DNA of 19,336 nt from an uncultured Oscillospiraceae bacterium (GCA_900547305.1 URGH01000047.1:1-19336); one strand, 5' to 3'; counted from the stretch's first letter, positions 1 to 7,352 are shown. The notes: generated by a model from the sequence alone, not told the origin. Program-made: numbers and translations.

Positions 1-2
1 CC

Positions 3-1352
3 GACGAGGGCGAAAACGATCTGACCCCGATAAGAAATCTTTTTAACGAATGGTACTCGCGTGATATAAGCAAAAAGCGCCGTATCAGTAATAAGATTAA
101 GGGCGGATCAGGAATACCGCTAAGTCCGCCTCCTTACGGTTATATCAAGGACCCCGAAAATCCGCAACGCTGGATAGTAGATGAAGAAGCCGCATATGTG
201 GTGAAAAGTATTTTTAATATGTTCCATGATGGCTTGGGTACATTTCAAATTGCTTTGGCATTAACAGATGAGAAAATACTAACCCACTCAGTTTATGCCA
301 TAAAAAAAGGTATAAAAAAGCCGGGAGGGGCTTCCGGCAAAACACATACCGACCCGTATTACTGGGCAAAATCAACGGTACAAAAAATACTTGCCATGCA
401 GGAATATTGCGGTGATGTTATCAATTTTAAAACATATTCGGTTTCCTATAAAAACAAAAAAAGACATAAAAGTGATTCCGAAAATTTGATGATATTTAAA
501 GATGTGCATGAGGCTATCGTTGACAGAGAACTGTTTGAAGAAGTGCAGTTCAAAAGGGGAAAGCTCAGAAAGCGCCCTATGGCAAATGGTGAAAACAATA
601 TGTTTTCGGGTTTGCTTGTATGCTCCGATTGCGGCAGTAATTTGCATTATCACGGTAATAACCGCGGAATAACATATTTCAATTGTCCTGCCTATAATCA
701 GGGCAAGCGCAAGGAATGTTTTTCTACTCATTATGTAAGAACGGATTTTTTAGAAGAAGTGATTCTTTCGGAAATCCATCGCCTCGCTAGGTTTGCCTGT
801 AAATATGAAGAAGAATTCGTAAAGACGGCAAGTGCATTGTCTAAACAATCAATGGATGCACAAATTTCTGCTTATCAAAGCGAAATCAGGTCACTGACCG
901 CAAGAGATAAGGATCTTGACAGAATATTTGAAAGACTTTACGAGGACAATTTATCAGGTAAAATAAACGATGAGCGATTCGGGAAAATGTCTGTCAGTTA
1001 CAATAACGAACAAAAGGAAATCCGCGAAAGGCTTACTCATCTCGGAAATCTTTTAGATGAAATTATGGGAAAAGAAATGACTTCCGAAAAGTTCATTAAA
1101 GCAATAAAAAAATATACCCGCGTCAAAAAGTTGACGGCGAATATGTTGAATGAGCTTATTGAACATATAGAGGTTCACTCCGCTGAAAAAATCAATGGAG
1201 TTAAAACTCAAAAGCTGGTAATTTATTATAATTGCATCGGCTCAATAGAAATACCGGAGGATATTCCCATACCCGAGCCGGATATAACATTGAATACCCG
1301 TAAAGGAGTAAATCTTTCGTATCTGCCGTCAAGTGTCTCTGTAACAGCGTAG
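3..1352 (+). CDS. Large serine recombinase (site-specific integrase), 5' end missing
   Basis: The reading frame is open from base 3, before any start codon, so the gene enters the window from the left; 449 residues are visible. The missing part would hold the N-terminal resolvase catalytic domain with its nucleophilic serine. Visible in order: the end of the catalytic/linker region (RNLFNEWYSRD), the Recombinase domain (SPPPYGYIKDPENP then WIVDEEAA), a zinc-ribbon with CSDCG followed by paired later cysteines (NCPAY, KECF), a long charged helical stretch that probably forms the coiled coil, and a DUF4368-like C-terminus (LTANMLNELIEHIEVH). Such proteins integrate and excise phages and conjugative or mobilisable elements, and usually lie at the very end of the element. 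The family call is firm; whether the full-length gene is intact cannot be judged here. Confidence 0.93.
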   Translation, partial: DEGENDLTPIRNLFNEWYSRDISKKRRISNKIKGGSGIPLSPPPYGYIKDPENPQRWIVDEEAAYVVKSIFNMFHDGLGTFQIALALTDEKILTHSVYAIKKGIKKPGGASGKTHTDPYYWAKSTVQKILAMQEYCGDVINFKTYSVSYKNKKRHKSDSENLMIFKDVHEAIVDRELFEEVQFKRGKLRKRPMANGENNMFSGLLVCSDCGSNLHYHGNNRGITYFNCPAYNQGKRKECFSTHYVRTDFLEEVILSEIHRLARFACKYEEEFVKTASALSKQSMDAQISAYQSEIRSLTARDKDLDRIFERLYEDNLSGKINDERFGKMSVSYNNEQKEIRERLTHLGNLLDEIMGKEMTSEKFIKAIKKYTRVKKLTANMLNELIEHIEVHSAEKINGVKTQKLVIYYNCIGSIEIPEDIPIPEPDITLNTRKGVNLSYLPSSVSVTA

Positions 1353-1359
1353 CACAATT

Positions 1360-1414
1360 AAAAAAAACAGGGCGTTCTTACAATTTACTTCTCAGTAACT
1401 ATAAGAACACCCTG
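1360..1414 (-). terminator. Rho-independent terminator for the minus-strand KilA-N gene
   Basis: Arms at 1368-1380 and 1402-1414 form a 13-bp stem with one mismatch and a 21-nt loop. Eight A on the left (1360-1367) read as a U-run on the minus strand, so the signal fits transcription coming from the KilA-N gene about 170 bp away. There is no T-run on the plus side, though the hairpin may also protect the recombinase mRNA end. Confidence 0.6.
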
Positions 1415-1580
1415 AATGTGAAGACAGGACAATAGAGATGTTTTTGCGTTTTCGCTGTCTTGATTTGAACACTCGAAGGGGGTGGAAGATATCAATTATC
1501 TGGTGGCATACCCTCCATGATTTATCCCCCTTAATCTTAACTTAAGAAATCATTCTGAATTGTCCATCGTTATTCTCCGG

Positions 1581-2183
1581 TTACTCGATTTCATTTTGAA
1601 TTTCCGTTCTTGAGCTGATAAAAAACCTCACCACTTCGAATCTGAACTCTGCATCATTCCACATCTCAAAATCGCAAGCAATAAACGGATGTGCCATTGT
1701 ACCACCGCTTTTACCTTGCTTGGATATTATTCCAATAGCATTTGTCAGGTCAATCCATTTCTTTGGCGTCAAGGTGAACTGTGGAGTTTTGGCATCGACT
1801 GTTATTCTTTGAAAAGCATCTTCATTAAAATTCGAATTATGCTTTCTTTCCCATGTTGCCAGAAACTCAACCGTGTTACGGCTTCTCAGCCAGCTTTGTA
1901 TTAAGTAACTTGGATTGGCCGCATCATATTTTCGTGCTATTTCCGTTAATGAAACATAATCATCGGACGGATACAAATACTTTGCTACAGTTTCTTCTAA
2001 ATACGCATTCATTTTTGGCTCATACAGTGGGGCTTCGTCATTTGAAATCAGTTCAAAGATACCGTCTAAATAACGGTTCCAATCATCAGCCTTGATGGGA
2101 AACTTCTTATTCACACGCTCTAAAAATTTCTCCCGTGTTACTGCGTATGCCCATTCCAGTTCCTCTTTCGTTGCTCTCGGCAT
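1581..2183 (-). CDS. KilA-N domain protein
   Basis: A 200-residue protein. Residues from about 75 match the KilA-N pattern of phage and mobile-element proteins: YVSLTEIARKYD, then WLRSRNTVEFLATWERKHN, KKWIDLTNAIGIISKQGKSGGT, and AHPFIACDFEMWNDAEFRFEVVRFF. KilA-N is a DNA-binding module of phages and large DNA viruses; its role in bacterial elements is largely unassigned. The first 75 residues (EELEWAYAVTREKFLERVNKKF onward) are a charged helical region that I do not recognise. The ATG at 2183 lies inside the end of the upstream recombinase-like gene in another frame (77-base overlap), and its ribosome site is weak, so it may be translated by coupling. The protein is short at the C-terminus compared with family members that continue past the domain. 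Confidence 0.8.
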   Translation of the reverse strand: MPRATKEELEWAYAVTREKFLERVNKKFPIKADDWNRYLDGIFELISNDEAPLYEPKMNAYLEETVAKYLYPSDDYVSLTEIARKYDAANPSYLIQSWLRSRNTVEFLATWERKHNSNFNEDAFQRITVDAKTPQFTLTPKKWIDLTNAIGIISKQGKSGGTMAHPFIACDFEMWNDAEFRFEVVRFFISSRTEIQNEIE

Positions 2184-2532
2184 ATGTTTTCTTCACTCTC
2201 GCTTTGTTAGGATTCCGACAATTTCCTTCTTTTAAAAAATACACTTCACAGTATTCTTCAAAATCAATAATACCTCTTGTGTATTTTCCATTATTGAGAA
2301 GTTTGTTGAGAACATCTCTGCTCCATTTTGCCTTTCCGGACGGAGAGGAAATGGAGCGGCTTAATAGGTATTTTTGAATATCCTCTAAACTATTTTCTTC
2401 TCTGTACATTCTGAAAATAGTTTTTACAACTTCTGCCTGTTCGGGCATGATTTCAACAAATCCATATTTGTCTCTCTTAAAGCCATAACAGATTCTTCCG
2501 AAAAGTCGGGATTCGATTAATGATAATTTCAT
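2107..2532 (-). CDS. Recombinase-domain protein lacking the catalytic domain
   Basis: The start chosen is the ATG at 2532, preceded by AGGAAA at good spacing and by a sigma-A promoter, which gives 141 residues. Residues from about 10 match the Recombinase domain of serine recombinases: FGRICYGFKRDKYGF, MPEQAEVVKTIFRMYREENSLEDI, and WSRDVLNKLLNNGKYTRGIIDFEEY. There is no N-terminal resolvase catalytic domain and no zinc ribbon. From about residue 115 the frame runs over the start of the KilA-N gene, so the last 25 or so residues look like an accident of reading another gene out of frame. Either a 3'-truncated relic, or a small DNA-binding protein that cannot cut DNA itself. The intact promoter and ribosome site argue that it is still expressed. 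Confidence 0.7.
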   Translation of the reverse strand: MKLSLIESRLFGRICYGFKRDKYGFVEIMPEQAEVVKTIFRMYREENSLEDIQKYLLSRSISSPSGKAKWSRDVLNKLLNNGKYTRGIIDFEEYCEVYFLKEGNCRNPNKARVKKTYAESNERGTGMGIRSNTGEIFRACE

Positions 2533-2551
2533 AGATTTTGTTTCCTTTCTA

Positions 2552-2580
2552 ATTATAATATGTTTGAAGTAAGGTTTCAA
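2552..2580 (-). promoter_or_regulatory. Sigma-A promoter of the recombinase-like/KilA-N pair
   Basis: On the minus strand TTGAAA (2580-2575) and TATAAT (2557-2552) are separated by 17 bases, 20 bases upstream of the ATG at 2532. Confidence 0.7.
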
Positions 2581-2671
2581 TATAAAACACAAATATTAGT
2601 GGAATTGCAAAAAAGCAAAACCTGCATATTAGTGAGTTAGTTCAGTTGATCTTTGATTTAAACATAAAAAC

Positions 2672-2698
2672 GGAGCGATTTTCTATTAAAATCGCTCC
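2672..2698. repeat. 11-bp perfect hairpin downstream of tRNA-Gln
   Basis: GGAGCGATTTT (2672-2682), a 5-base loop, then AAAATCGCTCC (2688-2698). It lies just past the tRNA terminator and is flanked by A-rich DNA on the left, so it may be a backup terminator for minus-strand transcription. Confidence 0.5.
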
Positions 2699-2730
2699 AA
2701 AACACATAATATTCGATTATTCGTGGGATA

Positions 2731-2772
2731 AAAAAGAGACAAACAAGCTTTTTAGACTTGTTTGTCTCTTTT
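2731..2772 (-). terminator. Terminator of tRNA-Gln
   Basis: AAAAGAGACAAACAAG (2733-2748) pairs perfectly over 16 bases with 2757-2772, with an 8-base loop. On the minus strand the stem ends in a T-rich run. It abuts the CCA end of the tRNA. Confidence 0.8.
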
Positions 2773-2846
2773 GGCTGGGGTGGCGAGATTCGAACTCACG
2801 AATGCAGCAGTCAAAGTGCTGTGTCTTACCGCTTGACGACACCCCA
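2772..2846 (-). tRNA. tRNA-Gln (anticodon TTG)
   Basis: All cloverleaf parts are visible on the minus strand: acceptor TGGGGTG with CACCCCA, D-arm GTCAAGCGGTAAGAC, anticodon stem CAGCA/TGCTG around CTTTGAC (anticodon TTG at 2814-2812), T-arm with TTCGAAT, discriminator G and an encoded CCA (2774-2772). It reads glutamine CAA codons (and CAG by wobble). It has its own promoter and terminator and stands between the mobile-element remnant and the host genes. Confidence 0.96.
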
Positions 2847-2868
2847 TAATAATGTGGATAACATATGG

Positions 2869-2897
2869 ATTATATCATAATACAAAAATGTTTTCAA
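2869..2897 (-). promoter_or_regulatory. Sigma-A promoter of tRNA-Gln
   Basis: On the minus strand TTGAAA (2897-2892), 17-base spacer, TATAAT (2874-2869), 22 bases before the tRNA 5' end. Confidence 0.75.
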
Positions 2898-2921
2898 GCC
2901 TTTTTTTGAAAAAAACGATTT

Positions 2922-3728
2922 TTACCGCTCGGAACTTTTGAGCGCTGTAATCTGAAGCCGGTACTCTGCCGGAGAAACGGAGGTTATTTGTTTAAAGGAA
3001 CGGTTGAACGAACGGATCGTTCCGAAACCGACCTCTTCTGAAATATCGGATATTTTCTTATCCGTTTCACGGAGCATGGCGCAGGCTTCGTTTATTCTGA
3101 GACTGTTTATATATTCGTTAAAATTTTGCCCGAGCTTGCGGTTAATAAGGTGCGAGATATAATACTTGCTTAGGTGCAGTACTTCCGCCACCGAGTCAAG
3201 CGTTATAGGCTCAGTGAAATTGTGCGTGCAGTAGTCCATAACGCTGTAAAACGCGGAGTTTTTTTCAAAATTCGCGGTTTTAAGAACAAAATGCGGCAAT
3301 ATGGTACTCATGATGATATTTATATAGCCGTTAATTTTTAAGAGATTGTAACCGCCTATATTCCTTACGAGCAAACACACTTTTTTGAAAATTTCATCAA
3401 GTTCGGGTTCTTCGCCGGCAGGTACAAAGTTTTTGTTGGGGATGCTTTTGGATATTTCGGCAGAAAAACCGCAAAGTACCTCGGGCGAGAATATCAGCAC
3501 AATAAATTTGCCGGGTTTTACAGTATCGTAATAATGTATCTGATTCGGAAAAGCAATAAACATGTCGCCGGGGTTTAAAAGATAGCTGTTTTTATCGGCA
3601 TATGCCATTGATTGCCCGCTTACCGTATAAACAATTTCAAGTTCCTTATGAAGGTGCATGGTTTTTCCGAGTATCGTTGAATCCTGAAGTTCAACAAGAT
3701 TTACTTTATTTTCATAAACAACATTCAC
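2922..3728 (-). CDS. AraC-family transcriptional regulator with cupin sensor domain
   Basis: I chose the GTG at 3728 because GGAG lies eight bases before it; the in-frame ATG at 3803 has no better site, would add 25 hydrophobic residues unlike the family and would overlap the start of feoA. This gives 268 residues. The N-terminal part is a cupin-like sugar or ligand-binding fold (MHLHKELEIVYTVSG, LNPGDMFIAFPNQIHYYD). The C-terminal 100 residues hold the two AraC helix-turn-helices (ITLDSVAEVLHLSKYYISHLI; ISDISEEVGFGTIRSFNRSFK) and the closing SPAEYR. Members usually control nearby carbohydrate-use genes, but none lies next to it here, so the target and ligand cannot be inferred. Confidence 0.9.
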   Translation of the reverse strand: MNVVYENKVNLVELQDSTILGKTMHLHKELEIVYTVSGQSMAYADKNSYLLNPGDMFIAFPNQIHYYDTVKPGKFIVLIFSPEVLCGFSAEISKSIPNKNFVPAGEEPELDEIFKKVCLLVRNIGGYNLLKINGYINIIMSTILPHFVLKTANFEKNSAFYSVMDYCTHNFTEPITLDSVAEVLHLSKYYISHLINRKLGQNFNEYINSLRINEACAMLRETDKKISDISEEVGFGTIRSFNRSFKQITSVSPAEYRLQITALKSSER

Positions 3729-3739
3729 GGTTATCACTC

Positions 3740-3765
3740 CGGCACGGCACAAAAACACAGTGCCG
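3740..3765. promoter_or_regulatory. Inverted repeat between araC-type gene and feoA (possible operator)
   Basis: CGGCAC occurs twice in tandem (3740-3745, 3745-3750) and is matched by GTGCCG at 3760-3765; the inner pair has a 9-base spacer. It lies in the short divergent gap between the regulator and feoA, where an operator would be expected. No clear -35/-10 pair is visible for either gene: a TATAAT at 3769 has no matching -35 and would sit too close to the feoA ribosome site. Confidence 0.35.
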
Positions 3766-3793
3766 AAATATAATAAAACAGGGGGTAAAATAA

Positions 3794-4015
3794 ATGAAAA
3801 CATTAAATGAAATTATGCCCGGCGGCTTTGCCACGGTTAAAGAAATAATTACCGATGGCGATATGCGCAGGCGGCTGCTCGATATAGGACTGATTCCGGG
3901 AACACGGGTAGAGTGTATCGGGAAAAGCCCCGGGGGCGACCCCAAGGCTTTTTTGGTACGCGGCGCTGTAATTGCAATCCGCGCGGCGGACGCCGCCGGA
4001 ATAGCCGTGGAATAA
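3794..4015 (+). CDS. feoA: FeoA-family protein (SH3-like, ferrous iron transport accessory)
   Basis: A 73-residue protein with the FeoA pattern: MKTLNEIMPGGFATVKEI, then RRRLLDIGLIPGTRVEC, KSPGGDPKAFLVRGAVIAIR and a closing A-x-x-I-x-VE. The length is typical for the stand-alone form. FeoA is a small cytoplasmic SH3-fold protein that works with the membrane GTPase FeoB in Fe(II) uptake; similar domains also occur at the C-terminus of DtxR-type regulators. GGGGG ends eight bases before the ATG. It is odd that no feoB follows: the next gene, glyA, is convergent and its stop codon lies one base away. It may act with a feoB elsewhere, or be a FeoA paralogue with another job. Confidence 0.88.
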   Translation: MKTLNEIMPGGFATVKEIITDGDMRRRLLDIGLIPGTRVECIGKSPGGDPKAFLVRGAVIAIRAADAAGIAVE

Positions 4016-4016
4016 A

Positions 4017-5252
4017 TCAGTATATGGGGTAACGCGAGCAAAGCTCGGTTACTTCGCTTGTGATTTTTTCCTTATTCGGCTCAAAATCGTTAGCGCAAAG
4101 GGCTATCCATTTTGCAATGCTTGCCATTTCGGGCTCTTTAAAGCCGCGCGTGGTAACGGCGGGTGTGCCTACCCTTAGTCCGCTTGTTACAAACGGGCTT
4201 TGCGGGTCGTTCGGCACAGTGTTTTTATTCGCGGTAATATGTACCTCGTCAAGCCTGTGCTCAAGCTCTTTGCCGGTAATGCCGTTCTTTATAAGCTTAA
4301 TTAAAATAAGGTGGTTATCCGTTCCGCCCGATACTATATCAATACCCTCGTTTTGAAGCGCTGCGCAGAGTGCCTTTGAATTTTTAAGTATCTGCTGCTG
4401 ATACTCTTTAAATTCGGGGGTGAGCGCTTCGCCGAGCGCCACAGCCTTTGCGGCGATTATGTGCATAAGCGGACCGCCCTGCGTGCCGGGGAAAATAGCC
4501 TTATCTATTTGTGCGGCATACTTTTCCTTGCAGAGAATAAGCCCGCCGCGCGGACCGCGGAGCGTCTTGTGGGTAGTGGTTGTAACAACATCGGCATACG
4601 GCACGGGCGAGGGGTGCAGCCCTGCGGCTACAAGACCCGCAATGTGCGCCATATCCACCATTAAATACGCGCCGACTTCATCCGCAATTTCGCGGCAGCG
4701 CTTAAAATCAATTATGCGCGAATACGCGCTTGCGCCCGCGATTATCATTTTCGGCTTACATTCAAGCGCTATGCGGCGCATTTCGTCGTAATCTATCATT
4801 TCGGTTTCGGGGTTTACGCCATAGGGAACAACGTTGAAATATTTTCCCGAAATATTAACAGGCGAGCCGTGCGATAAATGCCCGCCTTGCTGCAAATTCA
4901 TACCCATAACCGTATCACCGGGCTGTAAAAAGGCGAAAAATACGGCAAGATTAGCGCTTGCACCGCAGTGCGGCTGAACATTTGCGTGCTCTGCGCCGAA
5001 AAGCTTTTTTGCGCGCTCTCTTGCAATGTTTTCAACCACATCTACACATTGGCAGCCGCCGTAATAGCGCTTGCCGGGGTAGCCCTCGGCATATTTATTT
5101 GTAAGCACGCCGCCCGCGGCTAAAAGCACACCCTTTGAAACAATGTTTTCCGAGGCGATAAGCTCTATATTGTGCTGCTGGCGCTCAAGCTCCGCGTGGC
5201 AGGCAGCTGCAACCTCGGTATCATAACTTTTAAGTTCTTCAAAAAAATTCAT
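4017..5252 (-). CDS. glyA: Serine hydroxymethyltransferase
   Basis: A 411-residue cytoplasmic PLP enzyme that interconverts serine plus tetrahydrofolate with glycine plus methylene-tetrahydrofolate, the main source of one-carbon units. The full-length family pattern is present: ELIASENIVS, NKYAEGYPGKRYYGG, the PLP contacts D200 and H203 in MVDMAHIAGLVAAG, and the Schiff-base lysine K229 in TTTTHKTLRGPRGG. The C-terminal region (SGLRVGTPAVTTRGF) is complete. AGGAGG precedes the ATG. It follows purB by 11 bases on the same strand, so the two form an operon; purine synthesis uses formyl-folate derived from this reaction, which makes the pairing sensible. Gene ends one base from feoA with no visible terminator. 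Confidence 0.97.
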   Translation of the reverse strand: MNFFEELKSYDTEVAAACHAELERQQHNIELIASENIVSKGVLLAAGGVLTNKYAEGYPGKRYYGGCQCVDVVENIARERAKKLFGAEHANVQPHCGASANLAVFFAFLQPGDTVMGMNLQQGGHLSHGSPVNISGKYFNVVPYGVNPETEMIDYDEMRRIALECKPKMIIAGASAYSRIIDFKRCREIADEVGAYLMVDMAHIAGLVAAGLHPSPVPYADVVTTTTHKTLRGPRGGLILCKEKYAAQIDKAIFPGTQGGPLMHIIAAKAVALGEALTPEFKEYQQQILKNSKALCAALQNEGIDIVSGGTDNHLILIKLIKNGITGKELEHRLDEVHITANKNTVPNDPQSPFVTSGLRVGTPAVTTRGFKEPEMASIAKWIALCANDFEPNKEKITSEVTELCSRYPIY

Positions 5253-5263
5253 AAATTTGCCTC

Positions 5264-6700
5264 CTATACGTTTAAAACCGCATTTATGCTTTCGGTATTG
5301 TATTTTTTAAGTATCGGGTCAATAACGTCCCTTATAAATTCCTCGGTCTGCGAAACGCTTCTGCCTATATACTTCTGCGGGTCAAGCTCCTTTATAATTT
5401 CATCGTATGTAAGCGGAATACGCTCATCTGCCGCTATGCGCTCTATAAGGTCGTTTGTACCGCCCTCAAGCTTAACCCTTGCGGTGGCTCTGTGTGATAA
5501 AGTGCGGATTATCTCGTGCAGCTCCTGGCGGTCGCCCCCGCGCTTTACCGATTCCATCATAATATTTTCGGTAGCCATAAAGGGAAGCTTTTCCATAACG
5601 CGGCGGTTAATTACCTTTTCGTAAACCACAATATTAGAGGTTACGTTTATGTAAATATTAAGTATAGCGTCCACCGCCAAAAACGCCTCGGCAACGGAAA
5701 TGCGCTTGTTTGCGCTGTCGTCAAGCGTGCGCTCAAACCACTGCGTGCCCGCGGTCATGGCGGGGTTTAACGCGTCTGTTATAACATATCTTGCAAGAGA
5801 GGAAATGCGCTCGCACCGCATGGGGTTGCGTTTATACGGCATTGCGGACGAGCCTATCTGTTTAGTACCGAACGGCTCCTCCATTTCCTCAAACGATTGC
5901 AAAAGCCGCATATCGTTTGAAAACTTATATGCGCTTTGCGCAAAGCCGGAAAGCACCGAAAGAAAATACGAATCGGTTTTTCTTGAATAGGTCTGCCCCG
6001 AAACGGGTACGCAGGAGCTAAAGCCTAAATCTGCGGCTATCAGTTCTTCAAGCCTTTTAACCTTTTCTTCATCGCCCGAGAAAAGCTCCATAAAGCTTGC
6101 CTGGGTGCCTGTGGTGCCCTTAGAACCTAAAAGTTTTAAGTTTTCAAGCTGAAATTCAAGGTTATGAATATCCTGCGAAAGCTCATACATCCAAAGTGTT
6201 GCGCGCTTGCCTACGGTTGTAAGCTGCGCGGGCTGCAAATGAGTGTAGGCAAGGCAGGGCAGAGCCTTGTATTTAAGCGCAAAATCCGAAAGATTTTTAA
6301 GCACCTGCGCCGCTTTCTTCATAATTATACCCGACGCTTCGCGCAGAATTATAACATCGGTGTTATCACCCACATAGCAGCTTGTAGCGCCCAAATGAAT
6401 TATGGGTTCTGCCTTCGGGCACTGCACGCCGAACGCGTAAACGTGCGACATAACGTCGTGCCGAACCTCTTTTTCACGCGCCTCGGCAACATCATAGTTA
6501 ATGTTATCCTTGTTAGCCTCCATTTCGGCTATCTGCTCGTCGGTAATGTTCAGCCCCAGCTCTTTTTCGGCTTTGGCAAGGGCTATCCACAGCCGGCGCC
6601 AGGTGCGGAATTTAAAGTTTTCCGAAAAAACGTGCTGCATCTCGTCCGAGGCGTAGCGGGTTGAGAGGGGGGAAATGTAAGAGTCTTTAATATCGGGCAT
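5264..6700 (-). CDS. purB: Adenylosuccinate lyase
   Basis: A 478-residue member of the fumarase/aspartase superfamily that removes fumarate from SAICAR and from adenylosuccinate in purine and AMP synthesis. The signature GSSAMPYKRNP is at residues 283-293, with catalytic-region motifs HDVMSHVYAF (H81), HLGATSCYVGD and YTHLQPAQ (H154). Size and order fit the longer PurB form that has a C-terminal domain. The ATG at 6700 has GGAG six bases before it and a consensus sigma-A promoter upstream. It is the first gene of the purB-glyA operon; I see no PurR box or purine riboswitch in the roughly 40-base leader. Confidence 0.97.
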   Translation of the reverse strand: MPDIKDSYISPLSTRYASDEMQHVFSENFKFRTWRRLWIALAKAEKELGLNITDEQIAEMEANKDNINYDVAEAREKEVRHDVMSHVYAFGVQCPKAEPIIHLGATSCYVGDNTDVIILREASGIIMKKAAQVLKNLSDFALKYKALPCLAYTHLQPAQLTTVGKRATLWMYELSQDIHNLEFQLENLKLLGSKGTTGTQASFMELFSGDEEKVKRLEELIAADLGFSSCVPVSGQTYSRKTDSYFLSVLSGFAQSAYKFSNDMRLLQSFEEMEEPFGTKQIGSSAMPYKRNPMRCERISSLARYVITDALNPAMTAGTQWFERTLDDSANKRISVAEAFLAVDAILNIYINVTSNIVVYEKVINRRVMEKLPFMATENIMMESVKRGGDRQELHEIIRTLSHRATARVKLEGGTNDLIERIAADERIPLTYDEIIKELDPQKYIGRSVSQTEEFIRDVIDPILKKYNTESINAVLNV

Positions 6701-6737
6701 AGGCTTCTCCTTTTACGACTATATATAGTATGTGGAA

Positions 6738-6766
6738 ATTATATCATACCCATTATATTTTGTCAA
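6738..6766 (-). promoter_or_regulatory. Consensus sigma-A promoter of purB-glyA
   Basis: On the minus strand TTGACA (6766-6761), a 17-base spacer ending in TATGA (near-extended -10), then TATAAT (6743-6738). Both hexamers are perfect. Confidence 0.85.
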
Positions 6767-6788
6767 TCGCGTAAAGGCATATTTTGGC

Positions 6789-6817
6789 TTGAATAAGGCG
6801 CGGTGATGTGCTATAAT
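6789..6817 (+). promoter_or_regulatory. Promoter of the MarR-like gene
   Basis: TTGAAT (6789-6794), 17-base spacer, TATAAT (6812-6817). It diverges from the purB promoter, with the two -35 boxes about 20 bases apart. Confidence 0.7.
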
Positions 6818-6848
6818 TTTTTTGCAAATTTCAAAGCAGGTGACTCAA

Positions 6849-7217
6849 ATGAACAACGAAAATGAAAAAATCATCAGTCTTTTAAGTAAAATAAATGCGG
6901 CGCAAAGCGAAATGATAGCCTCGATTTCGCACCGCTCGGGGCATACGGCGGAGGAAACCGCCGCCCTTTTACAGCTTTTTGACGCGGGGAATACCGGCAA
7001 AATTCCCGCCGACCTTATACCCGAAAGGCTGAAAAATGAAAATATGGTTGAAAAAAAGGCGGACGGCTCCGCCGTGCTTACGGGCAAGGGCGCAATTGCC
7101 GCAAAGGCAATGAGCATAAGCCGGGAAAAATTCTCCTCACAGCTGCTGCGGGATATTACTCCCGAGGAGCGTTTTGTGCTTATAAACGTGCTTGAAAAAA
7201 TGCTGAAAAACATATAA
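6849..7217 (+). CDS. Small winged-helix protein, divergent MarR-like regulator
   Basis: The ATG at 6849 is preceded by AGGTGA at a 6-base spacing, which gives 122 residues; an upstream in-frame start at 6822 would be too close to the promoter. The second half has the wing and dimerisation helix of MarR-type proteins (MVEKKADGSAVLTGKGAIAAK, then DITPEERFVLINVLEKMLKNI). The first half is a helical region with weaker resemblance (HTAEETAALLQLFDAGNTGKIPADLIPERLKNEN). MarR proteins are dimeric regulators of nearby genes responding to phenolics, oxidants or metals. The divergent purB promoter, just upstream, would be the obvious place to bind, but I see no clear palindrome there. Family assignment is moderate; a BlaI or PadR relative is possible. 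Confidence 0.55.
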   Translation: MNNENEKIISLLSKINAAQSEMIASISHRSGHTAEETAALLQLFDAGNTGKIPADLIPERLKNENMVEKKADGSAVLTGKGAIAAKAMSISREKFSSQLLRDITPEERFVLINVLEKMLKNI

Positions 7218-7219
7218 TC

Positions 7220-7249
7220 GGAGCGTGTCGACTTTTTTCGGCACGCTCC
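7220..7249. repeat. Hairpin repeat copy 1 (terminator-like)
   Basis: GGAGCGTGTCG pairs with CGGCACGCTCC around a T-rich loop (stem at 7220-7230 and 7239-7249, one G-T pair). It starts two bases after the stop of the MarR-like gene. No strong T-run follows, so termination would be weak. The core is almost identical to the inverted copy at 12372-12398 and similar to 9388-9415. Confidence 0.65.
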
Positions 7250-7285
7250 AATTATTAACAATAATTTAATTTTTAAAATGCGGTA

Positions 7286-7313
7286 TTGACTTTCCCTGAT
7301 TTTCGATTATAAT
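7286..7313 (+). promoter_or_regulatory. Promoter of groES-groEL
   Basis: TTGACT (7286-7291), 16-base spacer, TATAAT (7308-7313). A vegetative-type promoter with no sign of an alternative sigma factor. Confidence 0.65.
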
Positions 7314-7331
7314 GTATAATGCAGTTAAAAA

Positions 7332-7352
7332 AAGACGGCAAAAAAACGTCTT
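7332..7352. promoter_or_regulatory. Inverted repeat in the groES leader at the usual CIRCE position
   Basis: AAGACG (7332-7337) and CGTCTT (7347-7352) are separated by nine bases, the same spacer length as a CIRCE operator, and lie between the promoter and the groES ribosome site. The sequence does not match the CIRCE half-site TTAGCACTC. It may be an unrelated operator or just an mRNA hairpin. Confidence 0.35.

Noticed and set aside
1472..1519. Possible mini-gene GTG GAA GAT ATC to TGA after AAGGGGG
   Set aside because: Only about 12 codons, no promoter or homology; could be the start of a gene cut by integration but there is no support.
2646..2849. 67-codon plus-strand frame
   Set aside because: It is the antisense of tRNA-Gln and its terminator.
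3729..3803. ATG start at 3803 for the AraC-type regulator
   Set aside because: It would add 25 hydrophobic residues not typical of the family and overlap feoA; the GTG at 3728 has GGAG at the right distance.
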